Shown one piece after another: positions 47,588 to 57,682 of a DNA stretch of 64,000 nucleotides. The DNA comes from Psychrobacillus sp. BL-248-WT-3 (GTDB lineage Bacteria; Bacillota; Bacilli; Bacillales_A; Planococcaceae): assembly GCF_012843435.1 (NCBI RefSeq), contig NZ_JABAFC010000003.1:1-64000 (forward strand), read 5' to 3'. The notes under the pieces were generated by a model. The model was not told the origin of the DNA, searched no databases, and worked only from the letters and a program-made list of their open reading frames with translations. Position 1 is the stretch's first letter. Each line of letters begins with the position of its first letter. The position numbers and the translations under genes are program-made.

Positions 47588-50500
47588 TTGTTCCTTAAGA
47601 GATTAGAAATTATAGGATTTAAATCATTTGCAGATCGAGTTGGGATAGATTTTGTCCCAGGAGTAACTGCAGTGGTAGGTCCGAATGGTAGTGGGAAGAG
47701 TAATGTTACAGATGCAATCAGATGGGTGCTAGGTGAGCAATCTGCCAAATCACTCCGTGGAACAAAGATGGAAGATGTTATCTTTGCAGGGAGCGATTCA
47801 AGAAAGGCGTTAAACTTTGCAGAGGTTACTTTAATATTAGACAATTCTGATCGTCGTGTTCCATTAGATTTTACTGAAATAAGTGTTACGAGAAGGGTTT
47901 ACCGATCAGGAGATAGTGAATATCTTCTAAACAAGCAAACGTGTAGATTGAAAGATATTATAGATTTATTTATGGATTCCGGTCTTGGAAAAGAAGCGTT
48001 CTCTATTATTTCACAGGGACGTGTTGATGAAATACTAAATAGCAGACCTGAAGATAGAAGAACGATATTTGAGGAGACCGCCGGCGTCCTTAAGTATAAA
48101 CAACGTAAGAAAAAAGCAGAATTTAAGCTGATAGAAACGGATGATAACTTAAATCGAGTGCTTGATATTCTCCATGAACTAGATGGTCGAATGGAGCCAC
48201 TCAAAATTCAATCATCTCTTGCTACAGATTATTTAGAGATGTCTACAGAACTAAAGGATATTGAAATAGCAGTGATTGCTCACGACTTGAATCTTTTTGT
48301 ACAAGAAAGTAAAGAGCTACATAATCAGCTTCAACAAATAGAAGAGCAAAAAACGGCGCTTTTGACAAAGATTAGTAATGCAGAGTCAGATATTTTATCT
48401 ATAAGAAGAACCATTAGCTCCACAGATGAAAAGCTAGACAAGGAACAGACTGAGTTACTTGAGGTAAGTTCTGAATTAGAACGTCTTGAGGGAAGAAAAC
48501 TGTTGCTTGCTGAGAAAAAACAAAATGCTAGTCAGCAAATATCGCAGCTAAGAAGAGCTTTGGAAGAAGAAAAGACGAGACTTCAAGTACTTGAAAAACA
48601 GCTAGAAGAAAATATTTCTTCTAGCTCTAAAAAGAAACTGTCTTTAAAAGAACTTCGAGCAAAAAAATTACAAATCGATCATGTTCTTAGTAGGTCAGCT
48701 TCAGAGGTTGAAGAGGAAATCGAAACTTTGAAGGGCACTTACATTGATTTGTTAAATGAAGAAGCAACAATGAAAAATGAAATGAAGCATATGGAACAGC
48801 AGCTTCAATTTGAACTAGTGTCTTCTGAGAAAATTATTGAAGATTATCGGGAGATCAAAGACGAGTTAGAAAAGCTTACAAATCGAAAAAAAGAGATAGA
48901 GAAGCAGCTGGAAGCATGTCAGAAAGATTTGGCACAAAAGGTGCAGGACTTTAAAACAAAGCGAGAATCATCGGAGCATTTAGAAGCCTCTTATGAAGAA
49001 CAGCAAACGTTGCTTCAAAAAGCCTATCAAATGAAGCATCAAATGCAGGCTAGAAAGGATTCTTTAACAGAGCTCGAATCCGAGTTTTCAGGGTATTTCC
49101 AGGGAGTTAAGGAAGTATTAGTTGCTCGTGATAAAAAAGAGCTCAAAGGGATTCATGGCGCAGTAGCTGAACTAATCCAAATTCCATCTAACTATATGAA
49201 TGCAATTGACACAGCTATTGGCCAGCAGTCTCAGCATATTATTACTGATACTAGTCAGGATGCACGGATGGCTATTGATTGGCTGAAAAAGAAAAGAGTT
49301 GGAAGAGCTACCTTCCTTCCACTTCAGGTTATGAAGTCGCGTAAATTGAACGAGCAGACGCTGGCTCCAATCAAGGAGCATCCATCTTTTGTGAATACGG
49401 CAGATATGCTTGTCAATTACAATACAGACTATAAAATAATCATTGAAAGTTTACTAGGTAATATTATTATTGCAAAAGATTTAAAGGGCGCAAACGAAAT
49501 GGCGGCACGTCTTCAATTTAGATACCGTTTCGTAACACTTGACGGTGATGTTGTAAATGCAGGAGGCTCCTTGACAGGGGGGTCTGTAAAACAACAGTCA
49601 TCTGTCTTTACACGAAAAGCTGAGTTAGAGCAATTAAATGATAAGCTTGTAGAACTAGAACAATCCGTACTTCAAGCAGAAAAATCAGTTGCTCATAAAA
49701 AACAGCAAGTTCAACAGATTAAAATTGCATTAGAGGAAGCGCGTCTCTCTGGGGAAGCTTTGCGAGAAGAAGAGCATAAACTATTGTCAGAAGACAGAGA
49801 ATGTGGAGCTATAATTTCTCGTTTAACCAATCGCTTGCTTGAATTTGATGAGGTTCAAACTGAAAAGAATAACCTGCATGAGAATCTAGTTCGTAAAAAA
49901 GAACAAACAGCTAAGCGTAGTGCGGAGATTAATGAATCGTTAGCTTCCATTCAAAAAACGATCGATCAACTGCAACTGTTAAAGCAGCAGTCTATGCAAG
50001 AAAAAGATAAAGTACAAAATGAACTTGGCGAACTGCTGTCCTCTATTGCTGTAGTAAATGAGCAAGTGACGCAACAAGAGAAAGAAAAGAAACAGCTGGA
50101 ACAGGATATTCAATATTGTGTTCAAAAAGTTGGTACTTTAGAAAAAGAGATCAGCTGGTTTGAGAATGATGACCAAACAGGTCCATCTCCAGAACAAATT
50201 GACCAAATGATTGCCACTAACAAACAGAAAAAAGATTATTTACAGGGGCAAATAACGAAGGACAAAGAGAAAAGAATTGGACTTTCTCAAAGAGTAAACG
50301 AATCTGAAGGCCAATTAAAGATGCTACAGCAACATTTAAGTATCTTTTCTAACGACGAGCGTGCATTAGAACTAAGGTTGAGCAAGCTGGAGGTGGAAAC
50401 TAATTCACTTCAAACACATCTAGAAGAGACGTATGAAATGTCCCTGGATGAAGCAAAGCGAGACTATCCTTTTGACATGGATGAGGAGCTTGCTCGCAAA

Positions 50501-51142
50501 AAAGTAAAACTATTAAAACGTTCTATAGAAGAGCTTGGACCTATTAACTTAGGGTCTATACAGGAATACGAGCAAGTCAGCGAACGTCACTCGTTCTTAA
50601 CAGAACAAAGAGAGGATTTGCTTTCTGCTCAAGATACATTGCATGAGGTTATTAAAGAGATGGACGAAGAAATGACTATACGCTTTGAATCTACGTTTAA
50701 TGACATTCAAAGAAACTTTAAGGTAGTGTTTAGACAGTTATTTGGTGGCGGACAGGCAGACTTAATTTTAACTGATCCTACCTCCATGTTGGATACGGGG
50801 ATAGATATAGTGGCACAGCCTCCAGGCAAAAAGCTACAGAATCTTTCTTTATTGTCGGGTGGAGAACGAGCACTAACTGCTATTGCCTTGTTATTTTCAA
50901 TTCTACATACTCGTCCTGTACCTTTTTGTATCCTGGATGAAGTGGAAGCTGCTTTAGACGAGGCAAACGTTACGCGTTATAGCGACTATTTAAAGAAATT
51001 TAGTCATGATACGCAGTTTATCGTCATTACCCACCGTAAGGGTACGATGGAGGGGGCAGATGTACTGTATGGTATCACTATGCAGGAATCTGGGATTTCC
51101 AAGCTTGTATCTGTAAAATTAGAAGAAGAATTAGTCACTTAA
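47588..51142 (+). CDS. smc: Chromosome segregation ATPase SMC
   Basis: An 1184-residue SMC protein of the condensin complex with ScpAB. Walker A GPNGSGKSN is near residue 33. Two long coiled coils (about 165-500 and 670-1020) flank a hinge around 510-660 (EVLVARDKKELKGIHGAVAE to GGSLTGGSV). The C-terminal head has signature LLSGGERALTAIAL and Walker B FCILDEVEAALDEAN. The start is TTG at 47588, preceded by CAGGGGGA; MFLKRLEIIGFKSFADR matches homologues from the first residue. Confidence 0.95.
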   Translation: MFLKRLEIIGFKSFADRVGIDFVPGVTAVVGPNGSGKSNVTDAIRWVLGEQSAKSLRGTKMEDVIFAGSDSRKALNFAEVTLILDNSDRRVPLDFTEISVTRRVYRSGDSEYLLNKQTCRLKDIIDLFMDSGLGKEAFSIISQGRVDEILNSRPEDRRTIFEETAGVLKYKQRKKKAEFKLIETDDNLNRVLDILHELDGRMEPLKIQSSLATDYLEMSTELKDIEIAVIAHDLNLFVQESKELHNQLQQIEEQKTALLTKISNAESDILSIRRTISSTDEKLDKEQTELLEVSSELERLEGRKLLLAEKKQNASQQISQLRRALEEEKTRLQVLEKQLEENISSSSKKKLSLKELRAKKLQIDHVLSRSASEVEEEIETLKGTYIDLLNEEATMKNEMKHMEQQLQFELVSSEKIIEDYREIKDELEKLTNRKKEIEKQLEACQKDLAQKVQDFKTKRESSEHLEASYEEQQTLLQKAYQMKHQMQARKDSLTELESEFSGYFQGVKEVLVARDKKELKGIHGAVAELIQIPSNYMNAIDTAIGQQSQHIITDTSQDARMAIDWLKKKRVGRATFLPLQVMKSRKLNEQTLAPIKEHPSFVNTADMLVNYNTDYKIIIESLLGNIIIAKDLKGANEMAARLQFRYRFVTLDGDVVNAGGSLTGGSVKQQSSVFTRKAELEQLNDKLVELEQSVLQAEKSVAHKKQQVQQIKIALEEARLSGEALREEEHKLLSEDRECGAIISRLTNRLLEFDEVQTEKNNLHENLVRKKEQTAKRSAEINESLASIQKTIDQLQLLKQQSMQEKDKVQNELGELLSSIAVVNEQVTQQEKEKKQLEQDIQYCVQKVGTLEKEISWFENDDQTGPSPEQIDQMIATNKQKKDYLQGQITKDKEKRIGLSQRVNESEGQLKMLQQHLSIFSNDERALELRLSKLEVETNSLQTHLEETYEMSLDEAKRDYPFDMDEELARKKVKLLKRSIEELGPINLGSIQEYEQVSERHSFLTEQREDLLSAQDTLHEVIKEMDEEMTIRFESTFNDIQRNFKVVFRQLFGGGQADLILTDPTSMLDTGIDIVAQPPGKKLQNLSLLSGGERALTAIALLFSILHTRPVPFCILDEVEAALDEANVTRYSDYLKKFSHDTQFIVITHRKGTMEGADVLYGITMQESGISKLVSVKLEEELVT

Positions 51143-51157
51143 ACAGGAGGTTCTACT

Positions 51158-52177
51158 GTGAGCTTTTTTAAAAAAATGAAAGAAAAAATGTTGGGCTCTA
51201 CACCAGAGGCTGAAGAAACAGTTTCGATTACCAATAAATTTAAAGAAGGACTATCGAAAACACGCAATCAATTTACTTCTAAAGTAAATGATTTAGTAGC
51301 AAAATATCGTAAGGTAGATGAGGATTTCTTTGAGGAACTTGAAGAAATTTTGCTTCAAGCAGATGTTGGATTTGAAACCGTAGTGGAGTTAATGGACAAA
51401 TTGCGTTTTGAGGTTCAGCGTAAAAATATTAAAGATACTGCCGGAATCCAATCTGTTATTTCTGAAAAACTTGTTGAGATATATGAGGCTGGTGATGAGG
51501 ATCTAACAGAGCTTCACATCGAAGAAGAAGGACTAACAGTTATCTTATTTGTCGGTGTTAATGGAGTTGGTAAAACAACTACTATCGGTAAACTTGCACA
51601 TCGTCTAAATGGAGAAGGAAAAAAAGTAATGCTTGCTGCTGGGGACACTTTCCGAGCAGGTGCTATTGATCAACTTCAAGTGTGGGGCGATCGTGTAGGT
51701 GCAGAGGTTATAAAACAGGCAGAAGGTTCGGATCCGGCTGCTGTTATGTATGATGCTATTCGTGCTGCCAAAAACAGAAAAGCTGATGTGCTTATTTGTG
51801 ATACAGCAGGTCGTTTGCAAAATAAAGTAAACCTGATGAATGAGTTGGAAAAAATTCACCGAGTTATTACTAGAGAAGTGCCTAATGCTCCGCATGAAGT
51901 ATTGTTAGCATTAGACGCCACTACAGGACAAAATGCGCTTGTTCAGGCACAGACATTTAAAGAAGTGACCAATGTTACTGGAATTGTGTTAACAAAGCTT
52001 GACGGTACTGCAAAAGGCGGTATAGTCCTTGCTATCCGCAATAAGCTACATATACCAGTTAAATTTGTTGGTCTCGGAGAGCAAATGGATGACCTACAGC
52101 CATTTGATGCAGAAAAATATGTTTATGGATTATTTGCTGAAGGGTTAGAACTAGAAGAAACATCAGAAGACAAGTAA
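51158..52177 (+). CDS. ftsY: Signal recognition particle receptor FtsY
   Basis: SRP-receptor GTPase that docks ribosome-Ffh complexes at the membrane. The 339-residue protein has an N domain (about 20-120) and a G domain with [33 protein letters not shown] and [12 protein letters not shown]. The acidic A domain is short, as in other Gram-positives. The start is GTG after AGGAGG. Confidence 0.95.
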   Translation: MSFFKKMKEKMLGSTPEAEETVSITNKFKEGLSKTRNQFTSKVNDLVAKYRKVDEDFFEELEEILLQADVGFETVVELMDKLRFEVQRKNIKDTAGIQSVISEKLVEIYEAGDEDLTELHIEEEGLTVILFVGVNGVGKTTTIGKLAHRLNGEGKKVMLAAGDTFRAGAIDQLQVWGDRVGAEVIKQAEGSDPAAVMYDAIRAAKNRKADVLICDTAGRLQNKVNLMNELEKIHRVITREVPNAPHEVLLALDATTGQNALVQAQTFKEVTNVTGIVLTKLDGTAKGGIVLAIRNKLHIPVKFVGLGEQMDDLQPFDAEKYVYGLFAEGLELEETSEDK

Positions 52178-52247
52178 TTTTACTTGACAGTTAAAGCTAG
52201 TCTTTATAAACTATTAGATGAACCATTCATGGTAAGGAGAGATGGGA

Positions 52248-52574
52248 ATGATTGAAAAAACGACTCGTATGAATTTTCTCTTCGATTTTTACCAGGCTTT
52301 ATTGACAGATAAACAACGAAGCTATATGCAGCTTTATTATTTAGATGATTTATCACTCGGCGAAATTGCAGAGGAATATAATATATCCAGACAGGCTGTT
52401 TATGACAATATACGTCGCACTGAAATGATGCTGGAAGAGTATGAAGAAAAGTTAAATCTTTTTTCCAAATTCGAAAAGAGACAAGAAACGACTAAACAGC
52501 TTATGCAAATAGCAAATGAACAATCATCAGAAGAACTGACTCAACTCATTGAGCAATTAAAAGAATGGGATTAG
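52248..52574 (+). CDS. ylxM: SRP-associated regulator YlxM/p13
   Basis: A 108-residue sigma-70 region-4-like helix-turn-helix protein ([27 protein letters not shown]). YlxM in streptococci binds the SRP and modulates its GTPase; the B. subtilis role is less clear. The ATG at 52248 is six bases after AAGGAGAG; an ATG at 52242 touches that site. Lies between ftsY and ffh as in other Bacilli. Confidence 0.9.
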   Translation: MIEKTTRMNFLFDFYQALLTDKQRSYMQLYYLDDLSLGEIAEEYNISRQAVYDNIRRTEMMLEEYEEKLNLFSKFEKRQETTKQLMQIANEQSSEELTQLIEQLKEWD

Positions 52575-52587
52575 GAGGCGAGCTTGC

Positions 52588-53943
52588 ATGGCATTTGAAG
52601 GTTTAGCTGAGCGTCTCCAAGGGACGATTCAGAAAATCAAAGGTAAAGGCAAAATTTCTGAGGCTGATGTTAAAGAAATGATGCGTGAAGTTCGTTATGC
52701 ACTACTGGAAGCAGACGTTAACTTAAAAGTGGTAAAAGAATTTGTTAAAAACGTCTCTGAACGGGCTGTTGGGCAAGAAGTGATGAAAAGCTTAACTCCA
52801 GGTCAGCAGGTCATTAAAATCGTAAAAGATGAATTGACCCAGCTAATGGGAGGCGAGCAGAGCCAGATCGCATTCTCTTCAAGACCCCCTACTGTTATTA
52901 TGATGGTCGGATTACAGGGTGCTGGTAAAACCACCACTACTGGTAAACTTGCAAATGTACTTCGAAAAAAGTATAACAAGAAGCCTTTGTTAATTGCTGC
53001 GGATATTTATCGTCCGGCAGCAGTGAAACAGCTTGAAACGATTGGAAAACAACTCTCCTTACCAGTATTCCAAATGGGTACGGACATTTCTCCTGTGGAA
53101 ATAGTGAAGCAGGGTCTTGAGCATGCAAAGGAAGAACATTATGATGTAGTGATTGTCGATACAGCAGGGCGTTTACACATTGATGAAACTTTGATGCAAG
53201 AGCTTAAAGATATTCGTGCATTAAAAGAGCCTGACGAAGTGTTCTTGGTTGTAGATGCAATGACAGGGCAGGATGCGGTCAATGTAGCTAACAATTTTAA
53301 TGACTCTATTGGTATAACAGGGGTCGTACTTACGAAATTAGATGGTGATACACGCGGTGGGGCAGCCCTTTCCATCCGTTCCATTACTCAAAAACCTATT
53401 AAATTTGTAGGTATGGGTGAAAAAATGGATGCTTTAGAGACTTTCCATCCAGAACGCATGGCATCCCGTATTTTAGGCATGGGAGACATGATGTCCTTAA
53501 TCGAAAAGGCTCAAGCTAATGTTGACGAAGAAAAAGCGAAGGAACTGGAAGAAAAGTTCCGTACGCAATCTTTTACGTTCGATGATTTCCTGGAGCAGCT
53601 AAGCCAAGTGAAGCAAATGGGACCTCTTGACGAGATTTTAAAAATGCTTCCAGGAGCAAATAAAATTAAGGGATTGGAAAATGCGAAAGTTGATGAGAAG
53701 CAAATGGATCGTGTCGAAGCCATTATTTATTCAATGACTACGCAGGAGAAAACTAACCCTGAAATTATTAACGGAGCTCGAAAAAAGAGAATTGCTAAAG
53801 GATCAGGAACATCTATTCAAGACATTAATAGACTTCTAAAGCAATTTGAAGAGATGAAAAAGATGATGAAGCAAATGACAAATATGCAACAAAAAGGAAA
53901 GAAAAAGATGAAAATGCCAGGATTTGATTCTCTTTTTAAGTAA
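52588..53943 (+). CDS. ffh: Signal recognition particle protein Ffh
   Basis: SRP54 GTPase that binds 4.5S RNA and nascent signal sequences. The 451-residue protein has N and G domains (GLQGAGKTTTTGKLA, DTAGRLHID, TKLDGDTRGG, GMGEKMDALE) and a methionine-rich M domain from about residue 325 to the end, with the RNA-binding RKKRIAKGSGTSIQDINRLLKQF. The C-terminus is basic and Met-rich. RBS AGGAGG. Confidence 0.95.
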   Translation: MAFEGLAERLQGTIQKIKGKGKISEADVKEMMREVRYALLEADVNLKVVKEFVKNVSERAVGQEVMKSLTPGQQVIKIVKDELTQLMGGEQSQIAFSSRPPTVIMMVGLQGAGKTTTTGKLANVLRKKYNKKPLLIAADIYRPAAVKQLETIGKQLSLPVFQMGTDISPVEIVKQGLEHAKEEHYDVVIVDTAGRLHIDETLMQELKDIRALKEPDEVFLVVDAMTGQDAVNVANNFNDSIGITGVVLTKLDGDTRGGAALSIRSITQKPIKFVGMGEKMDALETFHPERMASRILGMGDMMSLIEKAQANVDEEKAKELEEKFRTQSFTFDDFLEQLSQVKQMGPLDEILKMLPGANKIKGLENAKVDEKQMDRVEAIIYSMTTQEKTNPEIINGARKKRIAKGSGTSIQDINRLLKQFEEMKKMMKQMTNMQQKGKKKMKMPGFDSLFK

Positions 53944-53979
53944 TTTTCCTTAAAAAAATAAGGTGTTAAGAAAAAACAC

Positions 53980-54318
<339 letters not shown>

Positions 54319-54332
54319 TCGGAGGGGACATT

Positions 54333-54563
54333 GTGAAGCAGCTGATCGAAGCAATCGTTAAACCATTAGTTGATTATCCAGACAAAGTTCAGGTGGTAAA
54401 GGACGAAAGTGCAAACCGTATAGTTTACAAACTTTCTGTTCATCCTGAAGATATGGGAAAAGTAATTGGCAAACAAGGCCGAGTAGCTAAATCTATTCGT
54501 ACAATTGTTTACTCAGCAGCAGGCAGTCACCAAAAGAAAACATATGTCGATATATTAGATTAA
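54333..54563 (+). CDS. khpA: KH-domain RNA-binding protein KhpA (YlqC)
   Basis: A 76-residue single KH-domain protein with the GxxG loop in GKVIGKQGRVAKSIRTIV. KhpA forms a complex with KhpB/Jag in Firmicutes and binds many RNAs. The start is GTG after GGAGGGG. B. subtilis has ylqD next; here the gap to rimM contains only a terminator. Confidence 0.92.
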   Translation: MKQLIEAIVKPLVDYPDKVQVVKDESANRIVYKLSVHPEDMGKVIGKQGRVAKSIRTIVYSAAGSHQKKTYVDILD

Positions 54564-54627
54564 CTTCACTTGTGAAGCTAATACCTCAGGGAAGAAATTC
54601 TAAAGAGGTAAATGTAATATGAGAAGA

Positions 54628-54654
54628 GGGAGAACACTTTGTTCTTCCTTTTTT
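54628..54654 (+). terminator. Terminator between khpA and rimM
   Basis: A 9-base-pair stem with one G-T pair (54628-54636 with 54640-54648) around a 3-base loop, followed by six Ts. The rimM ribosome binding site comes directly after, so read-through must supply rimM-trmD unless a promoter is hidden nearby. Confidence 0.55.
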
Positions 54655-54673
54655 GATAGGAGGAATTTATTCA

Positions 54674-55189
54674 ATGGAATGGTACAATGTTGGAAAAATC
54701 GTCAATACCCACGGAATTTGGGGAGAGGTTCGTGTCATTTCTACTACTGACTTTCCAGATGAGCGTTATCAGGTAGGAAATGAGCTTGGTCTTTTTAAAA
54801 AAGATGGATCTAAACCAATCATCGTTAAAATTACAAGCTACCGTAAGCATAAAAATTTTGATTTATTAACTTTTGACGGTTATACCTTACTGAAAGATGT
54901 AGAAGGCTTTCGTGATGCAACGTTAAAAGTATCTGAGAAGTATCTAACAGAGTTAGAAGAAAATGAATACTACTATCATGAAATTATTGGCTGTACGATT
55001 GTTTCTACCGAGGGTGAGACAATTGGAACCGTTACTGAAATACTTCAAACTGGAGCAAATGACGTATGGACTGTGCAGCCGGTCAAAGGGAAGACACACT
55101 ATATTCCATATATTGAGGATGTAGTGAAAAAAATAGATGTGAATAAAAAAGAAATCACTATTGAGGTACTGGAAGGTTTATTGTCATGA
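54674..55189 (+). CDS. rimM: 16S rRNA processing protein RimM
   Basis: 30S assembly factor that binds S19. The 171-residue protein has the N-terminal RimM domain ([18 protein letters not shown]) and a C-terminal PRC barrel (about 95-171). The ATG at 54674 follows ATAGGAGGAA. It overlaps trmD by four bases. Confidence 0.95.
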   Translation: MEWYNVGKIVNTHGIWGEVRVISTTDFPDERYQVGNELGLFKKDGSKPIIVKITSYRKHKNFDLLTFDGYTLLKDVEGFRDATLKVSEKYLTELEENEYYYHEIIGCTIVSTEGETIGTVTEILQTGANDVWTVQPVKGKTHYIPYIEDVVKKIDVNKKEITIEVLEGLLS

Positions 55190-55917
55190 TGAAAATTCAT
55201 ATTCTTTCGCTTTTTCCAGAGATGTTCACGGGAGTGTTCAACTCATCTATTTTGAAAAAAGCGCAGGATAAAAATGAGGTATCGATTGATGTAGTAAACT
55301 TCCGAGACTATTCTGGTAACAAGCATCATCAGGTTGATGATTATCCCTATGGTGGTGGGGCAGGGATGGTATTAAAGCCAGAACCTATTTTTAACGCCAT
55401 TGAGGCTCTTCCTCCAAGCTCTAGTGGGAACAGACGGATTATATTGCTCTGCCCCCAAGGAGAACGCTTTAATCAGCAAAAAGCAGAGGAATTAGCGAAG
55501 GAAGAGGAGCTTGTTTTTATCTGTGGTCATTACGAGGGCTACGATGAGCGAATTAGGGAGCATTTAGTTACAGACGAAATTTCAATTGGAGATTTTGTTT
55601 TAACCGGTGGAGAATTAGCTGCTATGACTGTAGTAGATAGTGTTGTGAGATTACTCCCCAATGTTCTTGGCAAGGCTGCTTCCCATGAGCAAGATTCTTT
55701 TTCTACGGGCTTGCTAGAGCATCCACATTATACTCGACCAGTAGAATATCGCGGCTACAAGGTTCCAGATGTGTTGCTGTCTGGAAACCATGCAGCTATC
55801 GACCAATGGAGAAGAGAGCAGTCTCTAAAACGAACGTTCGAAAGAAGGAAAGACCTTCTAGAAAATGCAGAACTAACAGATACTGAAAAAAGAATGCTTC
55901 AATTAAAAGAGTTATAA
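55186..55917 (+). CDS. trmD: tRNA (guanine-37-N1)-methyltransferase
   Basis: Methylates G37 next to the anticodon to prevent frameshifting. The 243-residue SPOUT protein has [17 protein letters not shown], the knot segments [11 protein letters not shown] and [15 protein letters not shown], and the [15 protein letters not shown] substrate loop. A second ATG at 55189 is an equally good start by homology. Overlap with rimM implies coupling. Confidence 0.95.
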   Translation: MMKIHILSLFPEMFTGVFNSSILKKAQDKNEVSIDVVNFRDYSGNKHHQVDDYPYGGGAGMVLKPEPIFNAIEALPPSSSGNRRIILLCPQGERFNQQKAEELAKEEELVFICGHYEGYDERIREHLVTDEISIGDFVLTGGELAAMTVVDSVVRLLPNVLGKAASHEQDSFSTGLLEHPHYTRPVEYRGYKVPDVLLSGNHAAIDQWRREQSLKRTFERRKDLLENAELTDTEKRMLQLKEL

Positions 55918-55924
55918 TTTATAA

Positions 55925-55953
55925 TTGCATATAGCCAGTCAATATGATATATT
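55925..55953 (+). promoter_or_regulatory. Sigma-A promoter of rplS
   Basis: TTGCAT (55925-55930), a 17-base spacer and TATATT (55948-55953). The predicted start near 55960 gives a leader of about 80 bases. Confidence 0.65.
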
Positions 55954-55984
55954 TTACTATGTACTTTTATGTGAAGTACTGATT

Positions 55985-56040
55985 TTGGGTGTTCCGCTGC
56001 AACAGCTATGTGTGTAAGAGCATTCTATATAAGGAGAGAA
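55985..56040 (+). ncRNA. Probable L19 autoregulatory leader
   Basis: The 5' leader of rplS contains a structured stretch, GTGTTCCGCTGCAACAGC followed by a TAAGAGCATTC segment and the AAGGAG ribosome binding site. Firmicutes carry an L19 leader at this place through which L19 is thought to control its own translation. I identify it by position and remembered sequence, not by a covariance search. Confidence 0.5.
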
Positions 56041-56041
56041 A

Positions 56042-56389
56042 ATGATGCAAAACATTATTTCAGAAATCACAAAAGATCAATTACGTACAGATCTTCCTAC
56101 ATTCCGCCCAGGTGACACAGTTCGTGTACACGTTAAGGTTGTTGAGGGAACTCGCGAACGTATCCAAATGTACGAAGGTGTTGTAATTAAACGTCGTGGA
56201 GGCGGAATTAGCGAAACTTTTACAGTTCGTAAAATCTCTTCCGGTGTTGGTGTAGAACGTACTTTCCCAGTACACACACCAAAAATTGCTAACCTAGAAG
56301 TTATTCGTCGTGGTAAAGTTCGTCGTGCTAAATTGTACTACCTACGTGAACTACGCGGTAAAGCTGCTCGTATTAAAGAGCGTCGCTAA
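56042..56389 (+). CDS. rplS: 50S ribosomal protein L19
   Basis: A 115-residue L19 at the subunit interface, with [44 protein letters not shown] and the terminal [10 protein letters not shown]. Two adjacent ATGs (56042 and 56045) follow AAGGAGAG; homology favours the second slightly. A strong terminator follows. Confidence 0.95.
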   Translation: MMQNIISEITKDQLRTDLPTFRPGDTVRVHVKVVEGTRERIQMYEGVVIKRRGGGISETFTVRKISSGVGVERTFPVHTPKIANLEVIRRGKVRRAKLYYLRELRGKAARIKERR

Positions 56390-56420
56390 TAGTGTAAGTA
56401 AGGCAAAGTTGCCTGATGTG

Positions 56421-56470
56421 AATGTTGCAGGAAAAAGTGATCTCACTTTTGCTGCAACATTTTTTTCTTT
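56421..56470 (+). terminator. Terminator after rplS
   Basis: A stem of about 18 base pairs with one internal mismatch (56421-56440 with 56443-56461), followed by a T-run to about 56467. Confidence 0.85.
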
Positions 56471-56682
56471 GTGGATAATTATTGTATTTAAGAGAAGTAT
56501 ATAGATTATCTATTTTTAAAGTAGTTGTTAAGATAACCCGTCAGTGTTTTCGAAGTGAGGTAACTAGCAGAACGTATCGGCCAAGAGTAGCAATTAAATA
56601 CATATACTAATTGGGAAGCGTATAGAAAGTGATCCTTGAGATTGATTGGGTTTTTTATAAGATTATGAAATTGGGATTGGGT
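56471..56682. other. Unassigned stretch between rplS terminator and repeat
   Basis: About 210 bases with no readable gene, RNA or promoter. With the repeat at 56683-56910 and the lepB promoter it makes up the 655-base gap between rplS and lepB. Confidence 0.4.
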
Positions 56683-56910
56683 ACAGTTTTTCGGCTTTAT
56701 TTTATGCGAGTAAATTTATAAGCAATTTATCGATGCATCAAAGATGTTCCTATTTTTTGATTGGAGCCCAGACGGCGACTCCTGCGGGATGGCTGATCGC
56801 TCACCCGGAGGAAAGCGTCCGGCTGGGGCGAAAATCAATTCTACTCTCTGATTTAAGATTTCTTTGCATCATAAATCAACCCTACCCTTAAACATAGCCT
56901 TTTTATAAAA
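56683..56910. repeat. Long dispersed repeat, copy B (inverted to copy A)
   Basis: Matches the reverse complement of 4821-5092 along its length, from ACAGTTTTT..TTTATGCGAGTAAA to CAACCCTACCCTT.AACATAGCCT. It lacks about 48 bases after GGCGACTCCTGCGGGATG. The two copies are about 52 kb apart and in opposite orientation. Confidence 0.8.
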
Positions 56911-56988
56911 GGATTTATGAAATCATCTCCAATGATCATTTTATTTTAGATATTTTCTCTATATATACTGAATTTAGACGATTTTATT

Positions 56989-57017
56989 TTGCCACTCTTA
57001 CATTTTCCTTGTACAAT
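56989..57017 (+). promoter_or_regulatory. Sigma-A promoter of lepB
   Basis: TTGCCA (56989-56994), a 17-base spacer and TACAAT (57012-57017), 27 bases before the lepB ATG. Confidence 0.65.
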
Positions 57018-57044
57018 ATAAGAGTATATAAAGGGGGCAAGTGA

Positions 57045-57605
57045 ATGGGACAAGCACAAAAAGAAAAGAATGAGTTATGGGAATGGTCGAAAGCTTTATT
57101 AATAGCTTTTGGACTTGCAGCATTAATTCGACTCTTTTTATTTACCCCTATAATTGTGGACGGAGAATCTATGATGCCGACCTTAGAAAATGGGGATAGT
57201 ATGTTAGTGAATAAAATTGGTTACGTGGTCGGTGAACCAAAACGATTTGATATCGTAGTTTTTCATGCTCCTGAGCAGAAAAACTATATAAAACGTGTAA
57301 TAGGGCTTCCTGGCGATCATGTCGAGTATAAAAACGACCAGCTCTACATTAACGGAAAAGAAGTTGCTGAGCCTTACTTAGAACAAAAAAAGAGCGAGTT
57401 AACAGAAGGAACATTAACTGGGGACTTTACGCTTGAAAGTATCACTGGAGACAAAAAAATCCCAGAAGGATATGTTTTCGTTATGGGAGACAACCGCTTA
57501 TACAGTAAAGACAGCCGAATGATCGGTTTAATTGAAATCGATGAAATTATAGGGAAAACAAATTTAGTATTTTGGCCAATTGGTGAGGCTGGTTTTGTAA
57601 AATAA
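57045..57605 (+). CDS. lepB: Signal peptidase I
   Basis: Membrane peptidase that removes signal peptides from exported proteins. The 186-residue protein has a short cytoplasmic start, one transmembrane helix (about 17-36), catalytic Ser42 in DGESMMPTL and Lys83 in YIKRVIGLPGD, and the GDNR box (VMGDNRLYSKDSR). This is the P-type (Sip) enzyme with the Ser-Lys dyad. Its place between rplS and rbgA differs from B. subtilis but is usual in B. cereus-type genomes, as I recall. RBS AAAGGGGG. Confidence 0.95.
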   Translation: MGQAQKEKNELWEWSKALLIAFGLAALIRLFLFTPIIVDGESMMPTLENGDSMLVNKIGYVVGEPKRFDIVVFHAPEQKNYIKRVIGLPGDHVEYKNDQLYINGKEVAEPYLEQKKSELTEGTLTGDFTLESITGDKKIPEGYVFVMGDNRLYSKDSRMIGLIEIDEIIGKTNLVFWPIGEAGFVK

Positions 57606-57682
57606 CCAAAGTAGTGCGTAAGAAGGTGATTCTTCTTCCCGGCTATTAGAAAATAGCTAGTGCTTTAAGAAGGAGGTGCAAT

